Shown in pieces: positions 1 through 12,063 of a stretch of 64,000 nucleotides of DNA (the first letter of the stretch is position 1; every line of letters starts with the position of its first letter). Below the pieces are notes generated by a model. The model made no database searches. It had not been told where the DNA came from and was given only the letters and a program-made list of their open reading frames with translations. Source of the DNA: Macrolepiota albuminosa. Taxonomy: Eukaryota; Basidiomycota; Agaricomycetes; Agaricales; Agaricaceae. Where the stretch lies: NCBI GenBank assembly GCA_027475525.1, contig JAMWFC010000054.1:682001-746000 (forward strand), in the 5' to 3' direction. Both the position numbers and the translations under genes were made by a program.

Positions 1-2622
1 GCCCTGGATTGCCGCGCCCCGTACAAAAAGCAAGTAGACAGCTTCATCGGTGATCGTCGACTGGTCGCCTGCCTTGACAAACTGCGTGAAATGCACAAAC
101 GCGTCTTTGAACGCTTCTTCAAGCGTCTCTCCTCGCATGTTTCCCGGTTCCGCTTTAAGAACTGACTCGATGTCCTCCTTCGGAATGAGAGCACGGAGAA
201 AGTCGACGACGGGAATCATCTTGCTGAACGAGATATCGTCTTTGACTAAGGTGCCCTCAAGGGAGGGGCTCTTCAAAATCGAGATGTCATGGGCCAGAAT
301 GCAGAGTATCCTCGCGACCAGTTCTTCTCTCTGTCCCTTGTCGATCAGCCCCTTGTCAAGCCACGCTGAGATTGCAAATGGTATGTCATGCTTGTATACT
401 GCTACGATCCTGTCGATTATCTCTTTTGACCACTCTAGCTCTTTGGGATCCGTTCCCAATACTTTGACCTGACATTTTTTGAATATTGAACGAGAGGCTG
501 CTTCTGCCACGAAAGGTTCGGACGAGTATCCACCACGGAGATACTGTCGATGCTGTGGAACGGAGTACACATTTCGCATGCTGCTGGCGACGAGGAGTCC
601 TTCGAGTAAAACGGCTTCGTCTCGGTTAGACTCGAAGGTCAGATCAATACGAACGGCAAGAGGCGGAATCAGCTCTTTAAGTGGATAATCGTGAAGTTTA
701 TCCCGGGTTGTATCCTCGATATGTAATTCCAATTTCCGCACGGCGTAATCCATCAGGGCCTGTACATCTTCTGTCTGCGACTCTTCCAAAAGTGCCCAAA
801 ACCTGGAATACACAGTTTGAGGGAACAAATAAGGCATAAAACCAATTATATGTGGCTTACAGCGGACGACCAAATCGCGCCATGAACTTCAAAGAACATA
901 TCTCTTCAGAGGAATGATCACCTTCGGTCACAAGAATCGGTTCCTTCCAGACATCAAAAGGAAGTTCAACAAAAGGTGCATGCATATTATCGTCACTTTC
1001 TGCAGACTCAAACGACACGGGGCGGGAAGACCAGAAATTTTGTGCACCCGTCGGGGGGGTAGACTCAGACAAACGTGAATACGTCGACAGGAATAGTGCA
1101 AAGACTGGCGCTCTCGTCATGTAGGTGAAAGCTTTGCACAGGCACTGATAAGCTGTGCGTTTCGGTACCTCTTTAGGTGTTACCGTGGCCTTGGTAAGAT
1201 GATGTGCTTCATCGAAATAGAAGATGAAAGCAGGTTCTGAACCATTCCCCTCAGGTTTGATTTTCTGCGAGACTTCAGTCAGGAAGGTCCTTACTGGGAA
1301 ACAATATCAGCACCAGATTCATTCCCCTCAGGTTTGATTTTCTGCGAGACTTCAGTCAGGAAGGTCCTTACTGGGAAACAATATCAGCACCAGATTCTTC
1401 ACGGCCGACCAAATACCCACAGACCTTTCCTTCGAATATCCTCAAATGGGACATCCTCGTTTAAAATGTCTTTGAATTCTTCCAAAGGTGTAATCATGTC
1501 GATTGCGGCAGTATACATCTCCATGCGTACCTTGCTCTGAGGATCACCGATATGCTTGTACCATTCTGCAGCAAGATCTTCGGTCCTATGACCCGACGCC
1601 TTCTGTTCATCGATCCAGGCGTCAGCAAAGGCGACGGCCTGCAGTAAAAACAGCAGATAGCGACGCTGAACATAGAGTACTGTCTTGAATTCAAATCCGC
1701 AGAAGAAATCGACTAGCGGTTTTCCATTGGCATAATCACCAAGTGGGTAGCCTTCGTCGTGAGGTCAGAATTGATACATAATACGAAATTTGTCTGATCG
1801 GGGTCTCAGGATTATCGGAATCGCGAAAAGACACTGCGAGAGCTGGTCCATTAGCCGAGATTTACCGGTTCCTGATCCCTGAATGATGGAAAGAAAATTC
1901 CCGTAAGGTTTGTCGAAGCGGGAGCCATTAGCCGAGATTTACCGGTTCCTGATCCCTGAATGATGGAAAGAAAATTCCCGTAAGGTTTGTCGAAGCGGGA
2001 GCAGGAGCACATGTTGTTTATGGCTCTTTGTAATAGATGGTGGGCATCGCCCACATAGCCCGTCTTCCAAGCAGTTTGTACCGCGAGCAAGACTTCTGAG
2101 ACAATTGTTTCTTCTTAGTACACGAGGACGAGAACAGAGCTGTTTTGAACACTCACCGGTGCTTGGCGTGTAAGTTTGATGAGAAGTTTGAGGACGTTTC
2201 TCGTTCTCTGCCTTGACTATTGAGAAGTGAGTCACAGGAATGGTGGAGGATATGAAGGACGAACTGTAATTAATCAGTGCCATCGTTGCACTACGTGCTT
2301 TCCTTTCCCAACCCCGCACACTCTCCAAATTTGGGTCGAGCAAAGCCAAGAAATTTACCTCATGACTCTCTCCTGGCGGCACTGGTATGTCGTCTCTGCC
2401 AACGATAATCTTGGCGAGTTCCTTGAAGACTGGCATATAGCAAGCTTCTACTTCTTGTGGAGATGCTCCGGGGGATAAAGAAGACAGTCGGTCATACGTC
2501 TCGCCCTCCCTGGCTCGACGAAACAGCTGTTCAGCAGCCTCGACTTGTGACGCTGCCGACGAGTCAGTGTTAGAGTCCTGTTTGGCTCGTTTGGCCGATG
2601 AACGAGTTTGCCTTGTAGACAT
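1..2622 (-). CDS. Large P-loop protein of an agaricomycete multigene family, 5' part (runs off the window)
   Basis: Starts at 2622 with MSTRQTRSSAKRAKQ, a basic N-terminus. An intron follows near 2154, then a conserved segment with Walker A GSGTGKSR (about 1858-1881) and FAIPIIL. Further on come a Walker-B-like YFDEAHHL (about 1210-1235) and, up to base 1, a long helical region ending FVRGAAIQG. This layout fits the expanded agaricomycete P-loop family sometimes annotated as crinkler-like; its function is unknown. The frame is disturbed by two 77-base repeats (1244-1397, 1848-2001) and by an in-frame TGA near 1757, so it is either a young pseudogene or a damaged assembly of a real gene. The copy at 63263 is the same gene in reverse orientation. 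The C-terminal part lies outside the window. Confidence 0.7.
1244..1397. repeat. Tandem repeat, period 77
   Basis: Two exact 77-base copies inside the P-loop gene, just upstream of its Walker B segment. They shift the frame. Confidence 0.95.
1848..2001. repeat. Tandem repeat, period 77
   Basis: Two exact 77-base copies that duplicate the Walker A coding segment of the P-loop gene. The open frame splits in two here. Confidence 0.95.
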
Positions 2623-2821
2623 GGGAGGAGGATGTGAGTATTCTTAGAAAGTAACCATTTTATACAATATCCCGCTCACGATGCTCGATTATTCAATAGA
2701 TCACCGTTCGATCCACGTGCTGATGGGTCCCTTCCCTGCCTGACAATTGTTCCACAGTTCTTTTCTGGTACCTTTTCCTCCTTTCCTTGGGAGCGTCCAC
2801 AAGGTCTGAGTCATTTCTTAT

Positions 2822-3075
2822 TCAGTCGTTCCTCGACACCCACATACGAGCAAAACCAACGTAACAATTGGAGGATATCGAAAAACTTGGAAAAACTTGA
2901 TCAAGTACAAATCGAGAAAGCCAACGTGAATACATTGGTGAATTGCTTTCAATTTGCTGGAACAATGGGAAACCAATCTTTCTCAGAAGACGGTGCCGAC
3001 GGGTCAGTGTTAGAGTCCTGATTGGCTCGTTTGGCTGATGAACGAGTTTGCCTTGTAGACATGATACAAGTGCGA
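2822..3075 (-). pseudogene. Truncated extra 5' end of the P-loop gene
   Basis: Reading leftward from 3063 the sequence repeats the first ~20 codons of the gene that starts at 2622 (MSTRQTRSSAKRA, then NQDSNTDPSAP). It then runs into sequence that matches the region upstream of the right-hand copy (around 62716-62760 and 62931-63070) and soon reaches a stop. It is a rearranged 5' fragment, not a working gene. Confidence 0.6.
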
Positions 3076-3331
3076 TGTGAGTGTTCTTAGAAAGCAACCA
3101 AGTTATATGCTGTCACAAAGCGAACAATGCTCAATTATCAAATACAATCTGGAAGGCTCGCTGCATGTGGAGAATAAGAGAAGCCATAGCCCAAAGAATA
3201 AAACTGGATTGCCTGGCCACAGACACTAAGCGGTATGGTAAGATGGCCATGGACCCCAGGCTAGTGAAGAACTGTTGATAAGCGACTAAGGCTTTAAAGA
3301 CATAATTGCGCTATGCCACGCAAATGCAGCT

Positions 3332-5076
3332 TTACTCGTTCGGGTCGTATCCCCGTTTATCCCCAGACTCCAAAGAAGTCTCATAGAATCCCTTTCGATC
3401 CCAGTACCTTGCCAGCCTCATATCAACATCCTTCTTTCTCAACCTTTCGTTCGTCAGTGCTGCTGCCCTAATAAACAACGTCCCATCAATCAACTCAGCA
3501 CCTGATAATTCTGTGGTCTTGAGGTCCTCTTGTCCCGCGGCCCTCATCCCGTACAGCTCAGCGAAATGAGTAAGCGCACGCAAAGCCTTTGCAAGATGTC
3601 CATCGGCACTGACCAGCGTCTCCTGAATCAGTCCAAACCAAGGATTTGGGCTGCTGGTTTTTGGTGAGTCCGCCGATGGAAGCGCGTCCTTGTGTGGAGC
3701 CGGGAACGGGGCAACAGGACCGGGGTTTGTGGATACGTTTGTGAAAAATCCTGCAACATCAAGTTCTGGCCTTCCACGGCCAATCCACCATGTCAGGCAG
3801 ACTGCGAGGTAGCTGCGGAGAAAGACTTCTTTGGAGGCTGGTTTCAGGATTTCAATAAACTGGTAGAGGAAAATAGCTGATGTGACGAGGTGGACGCTGC
3901 GTTTGCGACATGTATCTTCGACTGGATGAAGAAAAGTTACGAATCGCTCACTAGAAGAAATCATTGTTGAATTCGTGATCCTTGGACCACCCTCCCACGG
4001 CATAAATCACAGTATTCGCATACACCAGTTCCTCGACCTTTCGCGCAGCCTCTTGAGGATCGTTCTGGTCAAATGTCCACATCTTGACATACTCAATTAT
4101 TGCGTTGCCGTACTTGTCCGTGACGTTCGAGTAGACGACAGGGTAATAATCAGCAGACGGAATTTTGTCGAAACGGGCGTCCTTCAAGATTCTTGCGAGG
4201 ATTGTCAACGCATGGACGTTTTGCTTTGGTGCAGGTACTGTACTCCCCCCGAAGCTCAGGAGGCGTGTTGTAAGGGATGCGACGGGTGCTTGATTTGCGG
4301 AGGTCCAGAAAGAAGCAGGGATGACAGCTGACGAGCTTTTGAGGTGCACTGCAGTCCAAGCAAGGCCTTTGCGAGCTTTGTTAGGACGAAATTTCTGAAT
4401 GTTTGGATAGCTTGTTCTTACCTTCAGCCACTACTCCAGGTAAATTGAATTCAAGACCAAGCCCAATTTCGATCATGCTGTGGATAATCCCGTCCATGCA
4501 CCTGTTGAGCATCTCTGGCTGTTCGTCCTCTGTATTTCCAGCGATGAAATTAGCTTTCTCTGACATAACATAGTCTTCCACGGCGCTCGTGACACCCTGC
4601 TTCCTAACGACTTCCATGAAGAAGTCTACGTATGCACTATAATATCTAAAAAAATCGTAAGCCCTCTTAAGAGCACCCTGCGAAATCAAAGCTCATTTAC
4701 TCATCATCCCCAAGGTGCTGGTTGAAGTTCTCAGCCGTAATCTTCTCGGGTGAACTGAACCTGGGCAAGTATTGTGGACATCTCATATCGTACCCGACCT
4801 GAATTATTTCGGTGTCAGCTCCCAACGCCCAAGTAGTGAGTGCACAGTGGACGGAATGACTTAAATGTCTTTAGCATCCACGAGTAAAAGATGGACAAGG
4901 CAAGTTTACTTATGTGCACGATATTTACGCATCATGAAAACATGCCATCTCTCATGGCTGTCCTTGACAAGCCTTTGAACTTCGGCTGTTGACTCGGGTG
5001 TGATTCCCGCCCACAGCCTTGGTGTCAGTTTCGACCGAGAGGGAGAAGGAGCGGGGAAAATGTTTTCTATCGCCAT
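3332..5076 (-). CDS. Questin-oxidase-like protein (HypA/AflY type), five exons
   Basis: Exons traced on the minus strand: 5076-4910, 4859-4701, 4645-4422, 4366-3952 and 3896-3332. All four introns are GT..AG and 50-55 bases long. The exons total 1530 bases, giving 509 residues with no internal stop, so the model is strongly self-consistent. The start MAIENIFPAP is the last methionine before the conserved segment. Family-like blocks in order: HERWHVFMMRKYRAHNHSVH (the segment with conserved histidines), LTTWALGAD, GDDEYYSAYVDFF, IEIGLGLEFNLPGVVAEG, AVHLKSSSA, ARILKD, VHLVTSA, and a C-terminal NPWFGLIQETL..HLAKALRALTHFAELYG. Known members catalyse Baeyer-Villiger-type oxidation in fungal polyketide pathways. 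The substrate here is unknown. A TATATA lies about 230 bases upstream (5308-5313). Confidence 0.85.
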
Positions 5077-6360
5077 TCTGGTGTTCTGGATGAAAGACTC
5101 TGATTGAGACGTCTCTTTATATGTCGCAGTCTTCATCACACGACTGTGGAAATGAATAAAACGTGCTACCTCTCCTGGCCCCCGCTGATGATCTTTCGAA
5201 GATCGGCTGCAGCTCGGGTTTCTATAAATACTAGTTTCTCTTGTCCAATGTCCGTAGCATCTCCACGGTTTAGTGAAATTCACAGATGAGTCATGTTTCC
5301 ATCTATATACAAGCGAGCGTGGGGATGATGTATCCACCAAGTGAAAGAGATGCCGATTTCTTCAGTCATTTACTTCCGAGATCTAGAATAGATCGAGGAC
5401 TTGCCCAGGGTTGATTCAGGCGACGATTAGATCGCCATAACCATCTCCTCCCTTTCAGCCTTTTAACATATCCCGCTCACTTTCTTTCATTGTTCTATAC
5501 TTAAATTGCTACGGGCATGGTGGCAACGACGTCGTAGTCTCCACACTGCGCCTCCCTCGATCGCGCTACGTCACGCGTTTCTGATCCCTTTATTTGTAGT
5601 TGTTAGTCCTTATTGAAACAACGTGACTTTACTTCGACAATTTTCCTCCAACAAGTATGTATCTCTCTGACGCATTCACTTCTTAATCTGCATTACATCT
5701 AGACCTTTCGAAATTCGAAACCCTGGTAGTTTCCCTAGACCGGTGAGGTGGACAATGCACAAGAGGAGTGAAATTGTTTGCTATTCTTTTTCTGTAAATC
5801 TATCCTGATCTTGTATGGTCTTCAAACTTTCAAGGAACATTGAGTACCACTTTCTTTGGAGAGAATTATAACATGGACGTCGGAGCCCATGGCTTTAATT
5901 GCGCACTTGGATGGTGCGGATGTGAATAGATGGTTATGGTAAGCTATGCGAGGGTGCAAGGGTCTGAACAACGTGGTATCGTTGACGGGCCCGCTGTAAG
6001 CATGCGCTTACAACGGAACAACGCACGCAAGGGGCGGAAACGACTGGTTTGGGAAAGCCGATACAGAGCAGGATCGAAACCAGGGGAAACCCTTCAATTC
6101 AATCAGACGTATATACAACGAAGGTCGTACAGCTAGGTCCGCTGCACCCGCATGGAAACCTTGGTGGTTCTGATTTACACTTTTGAATTTTACATTTCGA
6201 CAAATTCGACTTTCTACAGGATAAGCATAGATTCCTCGCTGTATATACTATATAAATCTATGAGATCGAGTTGCAGAATACAAATTCACAAAGCGAAGCG
6301 ATTTCACAACGTGTCTTTACTCTTGTTGTTCGAGAGGGAACTGTCTATGCAGCTTCTTTG
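5077..6360. other. Intergenic region between the questin-oxidase-like gene and the P450 duplication
   Basis: No supported gene. The stretch separates divergently transcribed genes and should hold both promoters. Short open frames are not conserved and overlap nothing recognisable. Confidence 0.5.
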
Positions 6361-6588
6361 GACAGAGTTAGACGAATGGACCCCGCGATATACTGTCATC
6401 CGTGCCATGCAGGAGATATTGTGAAAGCCGGAACGCGTCAGTTGGGTATACTTGGTCGTGTGGTCCATGCTGTGTCCAAATCCAGGTAAGCATGACTCTG
6501 TCCACATGACCATGGTACTATTCCGACAATTTCACATGGCTGAGCGCTGATCGCAGTCATCAGTCATCAGCCATCAGCAATGCATATG

Positions 6589-6594
6589 TATAAA
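6589..6594 (+). promoter_or_regulatory. TATA box of P450 copy 1
   Basis: TATAAA, 38 bases before the start codon at 6632. The same box precedes copy 2. Confidence 0.55.
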
Positions 6595-6631
6595 ATGAAC
6601 ATCTCTTTAATGCAAATTTACCCCACAGAAG

Positions 6632-9040
6632 ATGTCGCCTACTTTCCTAACCAGATTGCTCAATTTGGAATATGTACCTAGATTTTCTGATGAATATCGT
6701 TTCCTGTTGTTGCCTACAGTTTTATTCCTTGGTGCGTGGAACATATGATAACACTTTGAAGTGGTTGATTCAGCTCCATATCTTTTAAAAGGCACAACAT
6801 TTTTCATTCTTTATCAATTGTTCTTCTACCCCTTCATTTTCTCTCCCTTACGCCGTATTCCTGGCCCGCCTCTTGGTCACCTTTTCTATGGACAGGCACC
6901 AGCGATCATCAAAGGTGAAGCTGGGATACCGCAACGTGAATGGGTCAAGAAGTATGGACCTGTTGTTCGTGCTGTCGGGCCCTTCGGTATTGAAAGATTG
7001 ATCTTCATGAAACCGGATGCCCTTCACAAGATCTTAGTGAGCGATTGGGTCGATTATCCACGAGTATGTTCCGTATAAACATTGGTTTTTATGCTTTGTT
7101 GACTTTCTGCCCAAGCCTGGATTCATGAGGAGTACCCTGGGACTAACTGCTGGGTGGGGCCTTCTGACCGTTACCGGTAACGAGCATAAGCAAATGCGGA
7201 AAGTGATGAATCCTGCTTTTTCTATCACAAGCCTCATAGCTCGTATGATTTTTGTCCGTTTCGAACGTCTTACACGCTTAAATCTGTTTCACAGAGATGG
7301 AAATGTATCATGAACCGATAGAAAGGTCGGTTTTTTCGCGTACACTGCAGTCCCGTCATTCCTGAGGCTGCTGGCTCTACAGTCTAATTCAGATATTGGG
7401 TTCAAAAATCGACTCGACTGAGCGGCCAGAAGGAGGAACAATTCTAACCATGTACGAATGGAGTGAGTCTATTGAAGTTCTTTCTGATTTTTTCTGTCTG
7501 TCTCACCGACTTGTCAGTGAGTAAAGTCACACTTGATATTATCTGCAAGACTGCATTTGGTTATGAGACCAATTCGCTCCATGACCCCCATAATGAACTT
7601 GCCGAGTCATATGAGCGCCTTATCAATATGCAATCTGGTGAATTGTAATTGTATCGCATACCCTGAGGACAACTGACTGGGTTTGTAGGACCCAATCTTG
7701 CCCGATTTATCGCAGTACTGATCATCCCTGGTGTTCCTCGCCTTATTGGGTCCGATTGGGCATACAGACATCGCCATTGGCTAGCTTACTTCAAGGACTT
7801 CGGTATAGTCTAACGTTCTTGATGACAATACACTAAGACCAACGGAGTGCGAATAGCTCCACTCCAGGTATTGATAGATTCAATGCATCATATCAAGAGA
7901 ATTTCTGCAAAAATACTTGCAGAAAGGATACATGACTCAACAGTCGCTATGTCGGACACTGAGACAAAACGAGATGTGATGAGCCTTCTGCTTCGTGCCC
8001 GCAATGTGGACTTGCAGGACAAAGGAGCATATACGATGAGCGACCAAGCAATGGTGGAACAAGTGGTCTGTTTCTATCTTTTATCGTTACGCCTCCTTAT
8101 GCTTATGCACTTTACGCAACAAGTTAACATTCTTGGGCGCAGGACACGAAACAACTGCGTCCGGTTTAGCGTGGGTAAGATTAAAGACGCCCTTGTTGTC
8201 ACTTCTATTAACAATCAAAGGACAGACTCTCTGGCTTCTCGCAAACGATCAAGAGAGTCAGAAACGCCTTCGTGATGAAGTTACACCAGTTCTGGCTAAT
8301 AACTCTCGACCCGACTATCGAAGTCTGAAGGAGCTTCAGTGGCTGGATTGCGTCGTGTACGTGTTGTTTTTGTTTGCATCGGTCATTTTGATGACAATTA
8401 AAATAAATGTGACAGAATGGAGAGCCTACGAGTGCTTCCACCTGTTCCTATGACCTTCCGATCGGCAAATAAAACAGATTACATTGACGGCGTCCTTGTC
8501 CCTAAAGGGACCATCTTTTATATACCCGTCCGTGCCTCGTGGATATATTGTTTACTTTGTCGTTGATGATAAATAAACTAGATACGCGTCGTGAACACAT
8601 GGAAGGAACTGTGGGGAGAAGACGCTGAAGAGTATGATCCTGACCTTGCTTCGAGCAATGTGCTAACTTCAGCAACAGGTTCAGACCAGGGCGGTGGCTC
8701 GATTTACCAAAAGCTTACAGCTCTTCGTCCTCTGTTCTATCTTTCCTCTGTGGCCCTCACGCTTGCATCGGCAAAACAATGGCGATTATGGAAATGAAAG
8801 TTGTTTTGGCGTAAGCACAGCGTTGCAAACTCTTCTTTGTTTTGATGGATCTATCTATTTTAGAACCTTGATTAAGAACTTCGAGTTTGAACCTGCATAT
8901 GTAGGACAAACCCCTCAGCCAACCGCTGCTATAACAATGAGTATGTCTCAACGAGTCCTTTGGTTACAATCCTTACACTGTACGTTACAGAACCAAAGGA
9001 CAATATGCCACTTCGAATCCGTCGTGTTCAACGACAATAG
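6632..9040 (+). CDS. Cytochrome P450, copy 1 (about 15 exons)
   Basis: Start MSPTFLTRLLN, with a hydrophobic N-terminal anchor (FLLLPTVLFL, FFILYQLFFYPFIF), then the proline hinge RRIPGPPLGHL. Traced splice junctions join all P450 landmarks in one frame: I-helix AGHETT (about 8133-8160), K-helix ESLR (8417-8432), FRPGRW, heme loop FLCGPHACIG with the cysteine ligand (about 8748-8778), and the C-terminus KPKDNMPLRIRRVQRQ ending at TAG 9038-9040. Introns are short with GT..AG borders. Predicted ER-membrane heme monooxygenase of the basidiomycete type; I cannot assign a CYP family or substrate. It lies near a questin-oxidase-like gene, so a shared secondary-metabolite role is possible but unproven. 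Confidence 0.85.
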
Positions 9041-9363
9041 TGAATGTCATCAAGCTGCAGGCCAGGTGACACATGTGGCGATCGATTCTGCATCAAAGGG
9101 TCCATATATATGTTATGTACAGTGCATATGACAGAGAACAGACTGGAACTGGAAGAGTGATCAGTAGCTTAATGGTACTTATTCACTTTGGTCTGTGTAA
9201 TGGAAACGAGGATGATATTTACGCATCACGTTTGTAGAATATGGTCTTGGCACTGCGATTTCAGCACGAGACGGTATGTACGGGCCTGTTGGACGTCAGC
9301 GGTACCATAACCTCGTCTATCTTCTTTTTCGGTCATTTCCTTACTGAATCTCCACCCAAAAGA
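9041..9363. other. 3' flank of P450 copy 1
   Basis: Shared with the flank of copy 2; no coding signal. Confidence 0.5.
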
Positions 9364-10129
9364 TGTTAGAAGGTTAAGTCTATACAATACAATGGGCAAG
9401 CCCTCACTCAGTCTGTGCTCAATTGACTGTTTATTGATTTTCTACCTATACGATACAATGGGTAAGCCTGTATCGAATGGTAAGTATTTCTAGTTGTATA
9501 GTATTTGTTTTTTTTTTGGTGGTTCTATCGGTATCTAGACGTATCTGTTAGAACTAATGACTGATTATCACCTAGATGTTCAGTAAGGTTAACTATCTAG
9601 GTATGTTTGTCAGTCGACTGTAGTATAGTATGCATCTGTAAACTCACCCTCAGTCTTCGTACAAATGACTGAGGGCATAATGTCTATATGTATCGTATTT
9701 ATGTCTCAGTGTGGTCAAAGCAGGGTCAAAGATGTGTGATATGTGTGATATGATTGAGAGAAAGGAAAGAGAGAGAGAAAGAAGAAAGAAAGGAAAGAAG
9801 AACAAAGGGGCACAAAGTGATGGTGGCCTCAGTAGGTCTAACAGTATCTACATATGTTAGCTTCTAGGTACTCTCCCACACCTCTTAGCACCTTCCTTAG
9901 TGACTTTTCTGCACCTCTTAGTGCCTTCCTTGGTGACTTTCCCATGCTCTTAGCGCTCCTCCTTAGTGGCTTTTAGCACACTGTAGCCACGTTTTAGAGC
10001 CTTATGCAAGTGCCTCCAAGCACCCACTTTTTTTGCCACCAACCTCTTGCCTACCATGTGTTCTCTGGGACCTGTCCAGGACTCTCTCACATACTTAGCA
10101 TGCCCAAAGCTATATCAGCTAAGTAGCTG
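9364..10129. other. Low-complexity, TE-like non-coding DNA
   Basis: Includes a purine-rich GA tract (9752-9806) and imperfect ~37-base repeats around 9870-9990 built on 'cttagtgccttccttggtgac'-like units. No gene seen. Confidence 0.5.
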
Positions 10130-10149
10130 TACTAGTGATAGTGCATGCA

Positions 10150-10539
10150 GTACTCAGCTCGATTTGGGCATCCATCACCAGACAGCTTGAGACACAGGTG
10201 GATCACCTGTATCTGATGCTGGGAAAGGAGAGTCCAGATCAAGAGAGCCAGTCATGGAAGCACGTTTTTGACATGATGCCAACAGAAATCAAGAGGTTTT
10301 GTGATGAGTTGCATAGTTAGTAACAAGCCTAGAGTCTAAAGCCAATAGCAGAAGATTCAAAAAAATGTAAATGTTGATTATGAGCTAGAACTATCTTGTG
10401 TGTATCACACAATGCTGAATCAGACCACAGTATCAGATTGACTAGAACTAGAGTGAATACAAGATGTTGTCTTACATAATACTCTACTGAATGCTTATAG
10501 CGTTGTTGATGCTAGTAACATGTGTGACACTCCATTACA
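10150..10539 (-). mobile_element. Truncated old copy of element C: 5' leader plus 174-bp LTR
   Basis: 10366-10539 aligns over its full 174 bases with the LTRs at 35049-35222 and 61434-61607. 10150-10365 matches the leader just inside the right LTR (about 61230-61433). The copy has lost most of its CpGs and the rest of the element is missing. Confidence 0.75.
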
Positions 10540-10559
10540 TTTAACCTCTCGACATTCCT

Positions 10560-11340
10560 GACTGAAATACATGAAGCTGGATGGCCTAAAAACAAAACAC
10601 TTTGATGATGCAATGACAGGAGCAACAGAGATTAGCAAGTACTTTGAACTTGAGTTTAGAGAAGGCTAATTCAAATGCTGGCATGACATGTTCTTTGGAC
10701 AGCAAAAAAAATCACTCAACATAGTGAACAGGATCTTTACACCAACATCCAACATGAAGAAGAACAAACAGCATATTTCCATAGACAGGGAACTAGATCC
10801 ATATAAGCTCACAGATAAAATAATGCAAAAAGGGTTCATAATTACTGAAGACAATGTGGTCCAATTTTCAAAAATGAAGGTAAATAAAGAGAACAAGACA
10901 ATATAAGTACAACACAATATAGCAACAAATAAAACTGAAAGAAACTTAAGATACAAACATTACAAGCCAGAAAGATTCCAAGTGGGAGACTTTGTTTTTG
11001 TCCAGCTATTGTTCCAAGTTGTTAACCTGGTAGGTAGGAAACTCAAAATGCTTCTTATATTAAGATCCATGACTCTTATTGAGCACCGGTCTAGCTTCAT
11101 GAAAGTGAGTGACAAAGCAACACAGTAAACACACTGATAAACACCCCACAGAACCTAGTATCCAACAAAGAGACCACAAACAAACTGAAGAGAAAGCTGA
11201 GAGACATTTCAGACAAGGGTCAGAACAGAATGGAGGTAGATGCATCAGACAATAGCAACAAAGAGAGAGACAGATAGTAGTTGCCCAACTATGATGTGCA
11301 TTTATAATCCCACATATACAAGTTCTATATCTGACCAATG
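10560..11340 (+). pseudogene. Relic of a TE-associated basidiomycete ORF
   Basis: Plus-strand fragments read LDPYKLTDKIMQKGFIITEDNVV, then HYKPERFQVGDFVFVQ and MLLILRSMTLIE. They resemble a repetitive agaricomycete hypothetical protein usually found near transposons. The frame is broken and the sequence is CpG-poor. Family assignment is from memory of the motif only. Confidence 0.35.
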
Positions 11341-11662
11341 ATTAAATTGATCAAAAAGCCTTTAATTGTGGCCATGACACTCAACCACATTTGCTTTGTC
11401 ACATTGTCAATAACAGCCTCATTGATCTTTGACAATCACATATAGTTTTGGCTATGATTCACAGACACTTGCTTGGGTCTGACTATATTGTTGTTCTGCT
11501 TTCTTCTCTACTAAGTCTACTGTATACATATTTTGTTTCTCCCCACTGATCCTTCTCATTTTAGTTCTCTTGATAGTATTACCACATCATTATATTACCA
11601 AATAAAGTATATTTGCCCACAACTACTTGGACTCTAATATCACAATTGGAGTGATGGCTTAC

Positions 11663-11816
11663 ATAAACCATAGCTGGAGTGACAGCTTACAGAGCAGCAA
11701 CTTACATAACATCAACTTACATAACCAGCAGGTCAACATATAAACCATAGCTGGAGTGACAGCTTACAGAGCAGCAACTTACATAACATCAACTTACATA
11801 ACCAGCAGGTCAACAT
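11663..11816. repeat. Tandem repeat, period 77
   Basis: Two exact copies in non-coding AT-rich DNA. Confidence 0.95.
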
Positions 11817-11870
11817 GGGAATTTCTTTCTATTTTCTTTTAATATGACCCCAACTTGTACATATTTATTC

Positions 11871-12024
11871 ACTTTTGTACTTCACCACTTTTGGTGTTCA
11901 CCAGCTCATTAGTTCAATAATGTTTCATTACTACTGACAAGTCGATAACTTTTGTACTTCACCACTTTTGGTGTTCACCAGCTCATTAGTTCAATAATGT
12001 TTCATTACTACTGACAAGTCGATA
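11871..12024. repeat. Tandem repeat, period 77
   Basis: Two copies in non-coding DNA just outside the short Helitron. Confidence 0.95.
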
Positions 12025-12063
12025 GCTACCTGTCTAGCATAGGTAGATGACATTATCATAATA

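Larger units (their letters stand above)
6370..9363. repeat. Segmental duplication, copy 1 (P450 gene plus flanks)
   Basis: Matches 21955-24928 in the same orientation at an offset of about 15,568 bases. Exons and introns are near-identical. The promoter side is more diverged. The match stops after the shared 'ctccacccaaa' at 9351-9361 (24916-24926 in copy 2). Confidence 0.85.
11341..12063. other. AT-rich non-coding DNA
   Basis: No gene seen. Contains two of the period-77 repeats. Confidence 0.5.

Noticed and set aside
1848..2001. Possible duplicated P-loop domain in the left gene
   Set aside because: The doubled Walker A segment is the period-77 artefact; the right-hand gene has a single motif.
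5077..6360. tRNA or other structured RNA gene in the long intergenic region
   Set aside because: I saw no A/B box pair or cloverleaf on reading; not excluded without a covariance-model search.
9752..9806. Purine-rich tract as a polypurine tract of an LTR element
   Set aside because: No LTR start follows it; looks like simple GA-rich sequence.
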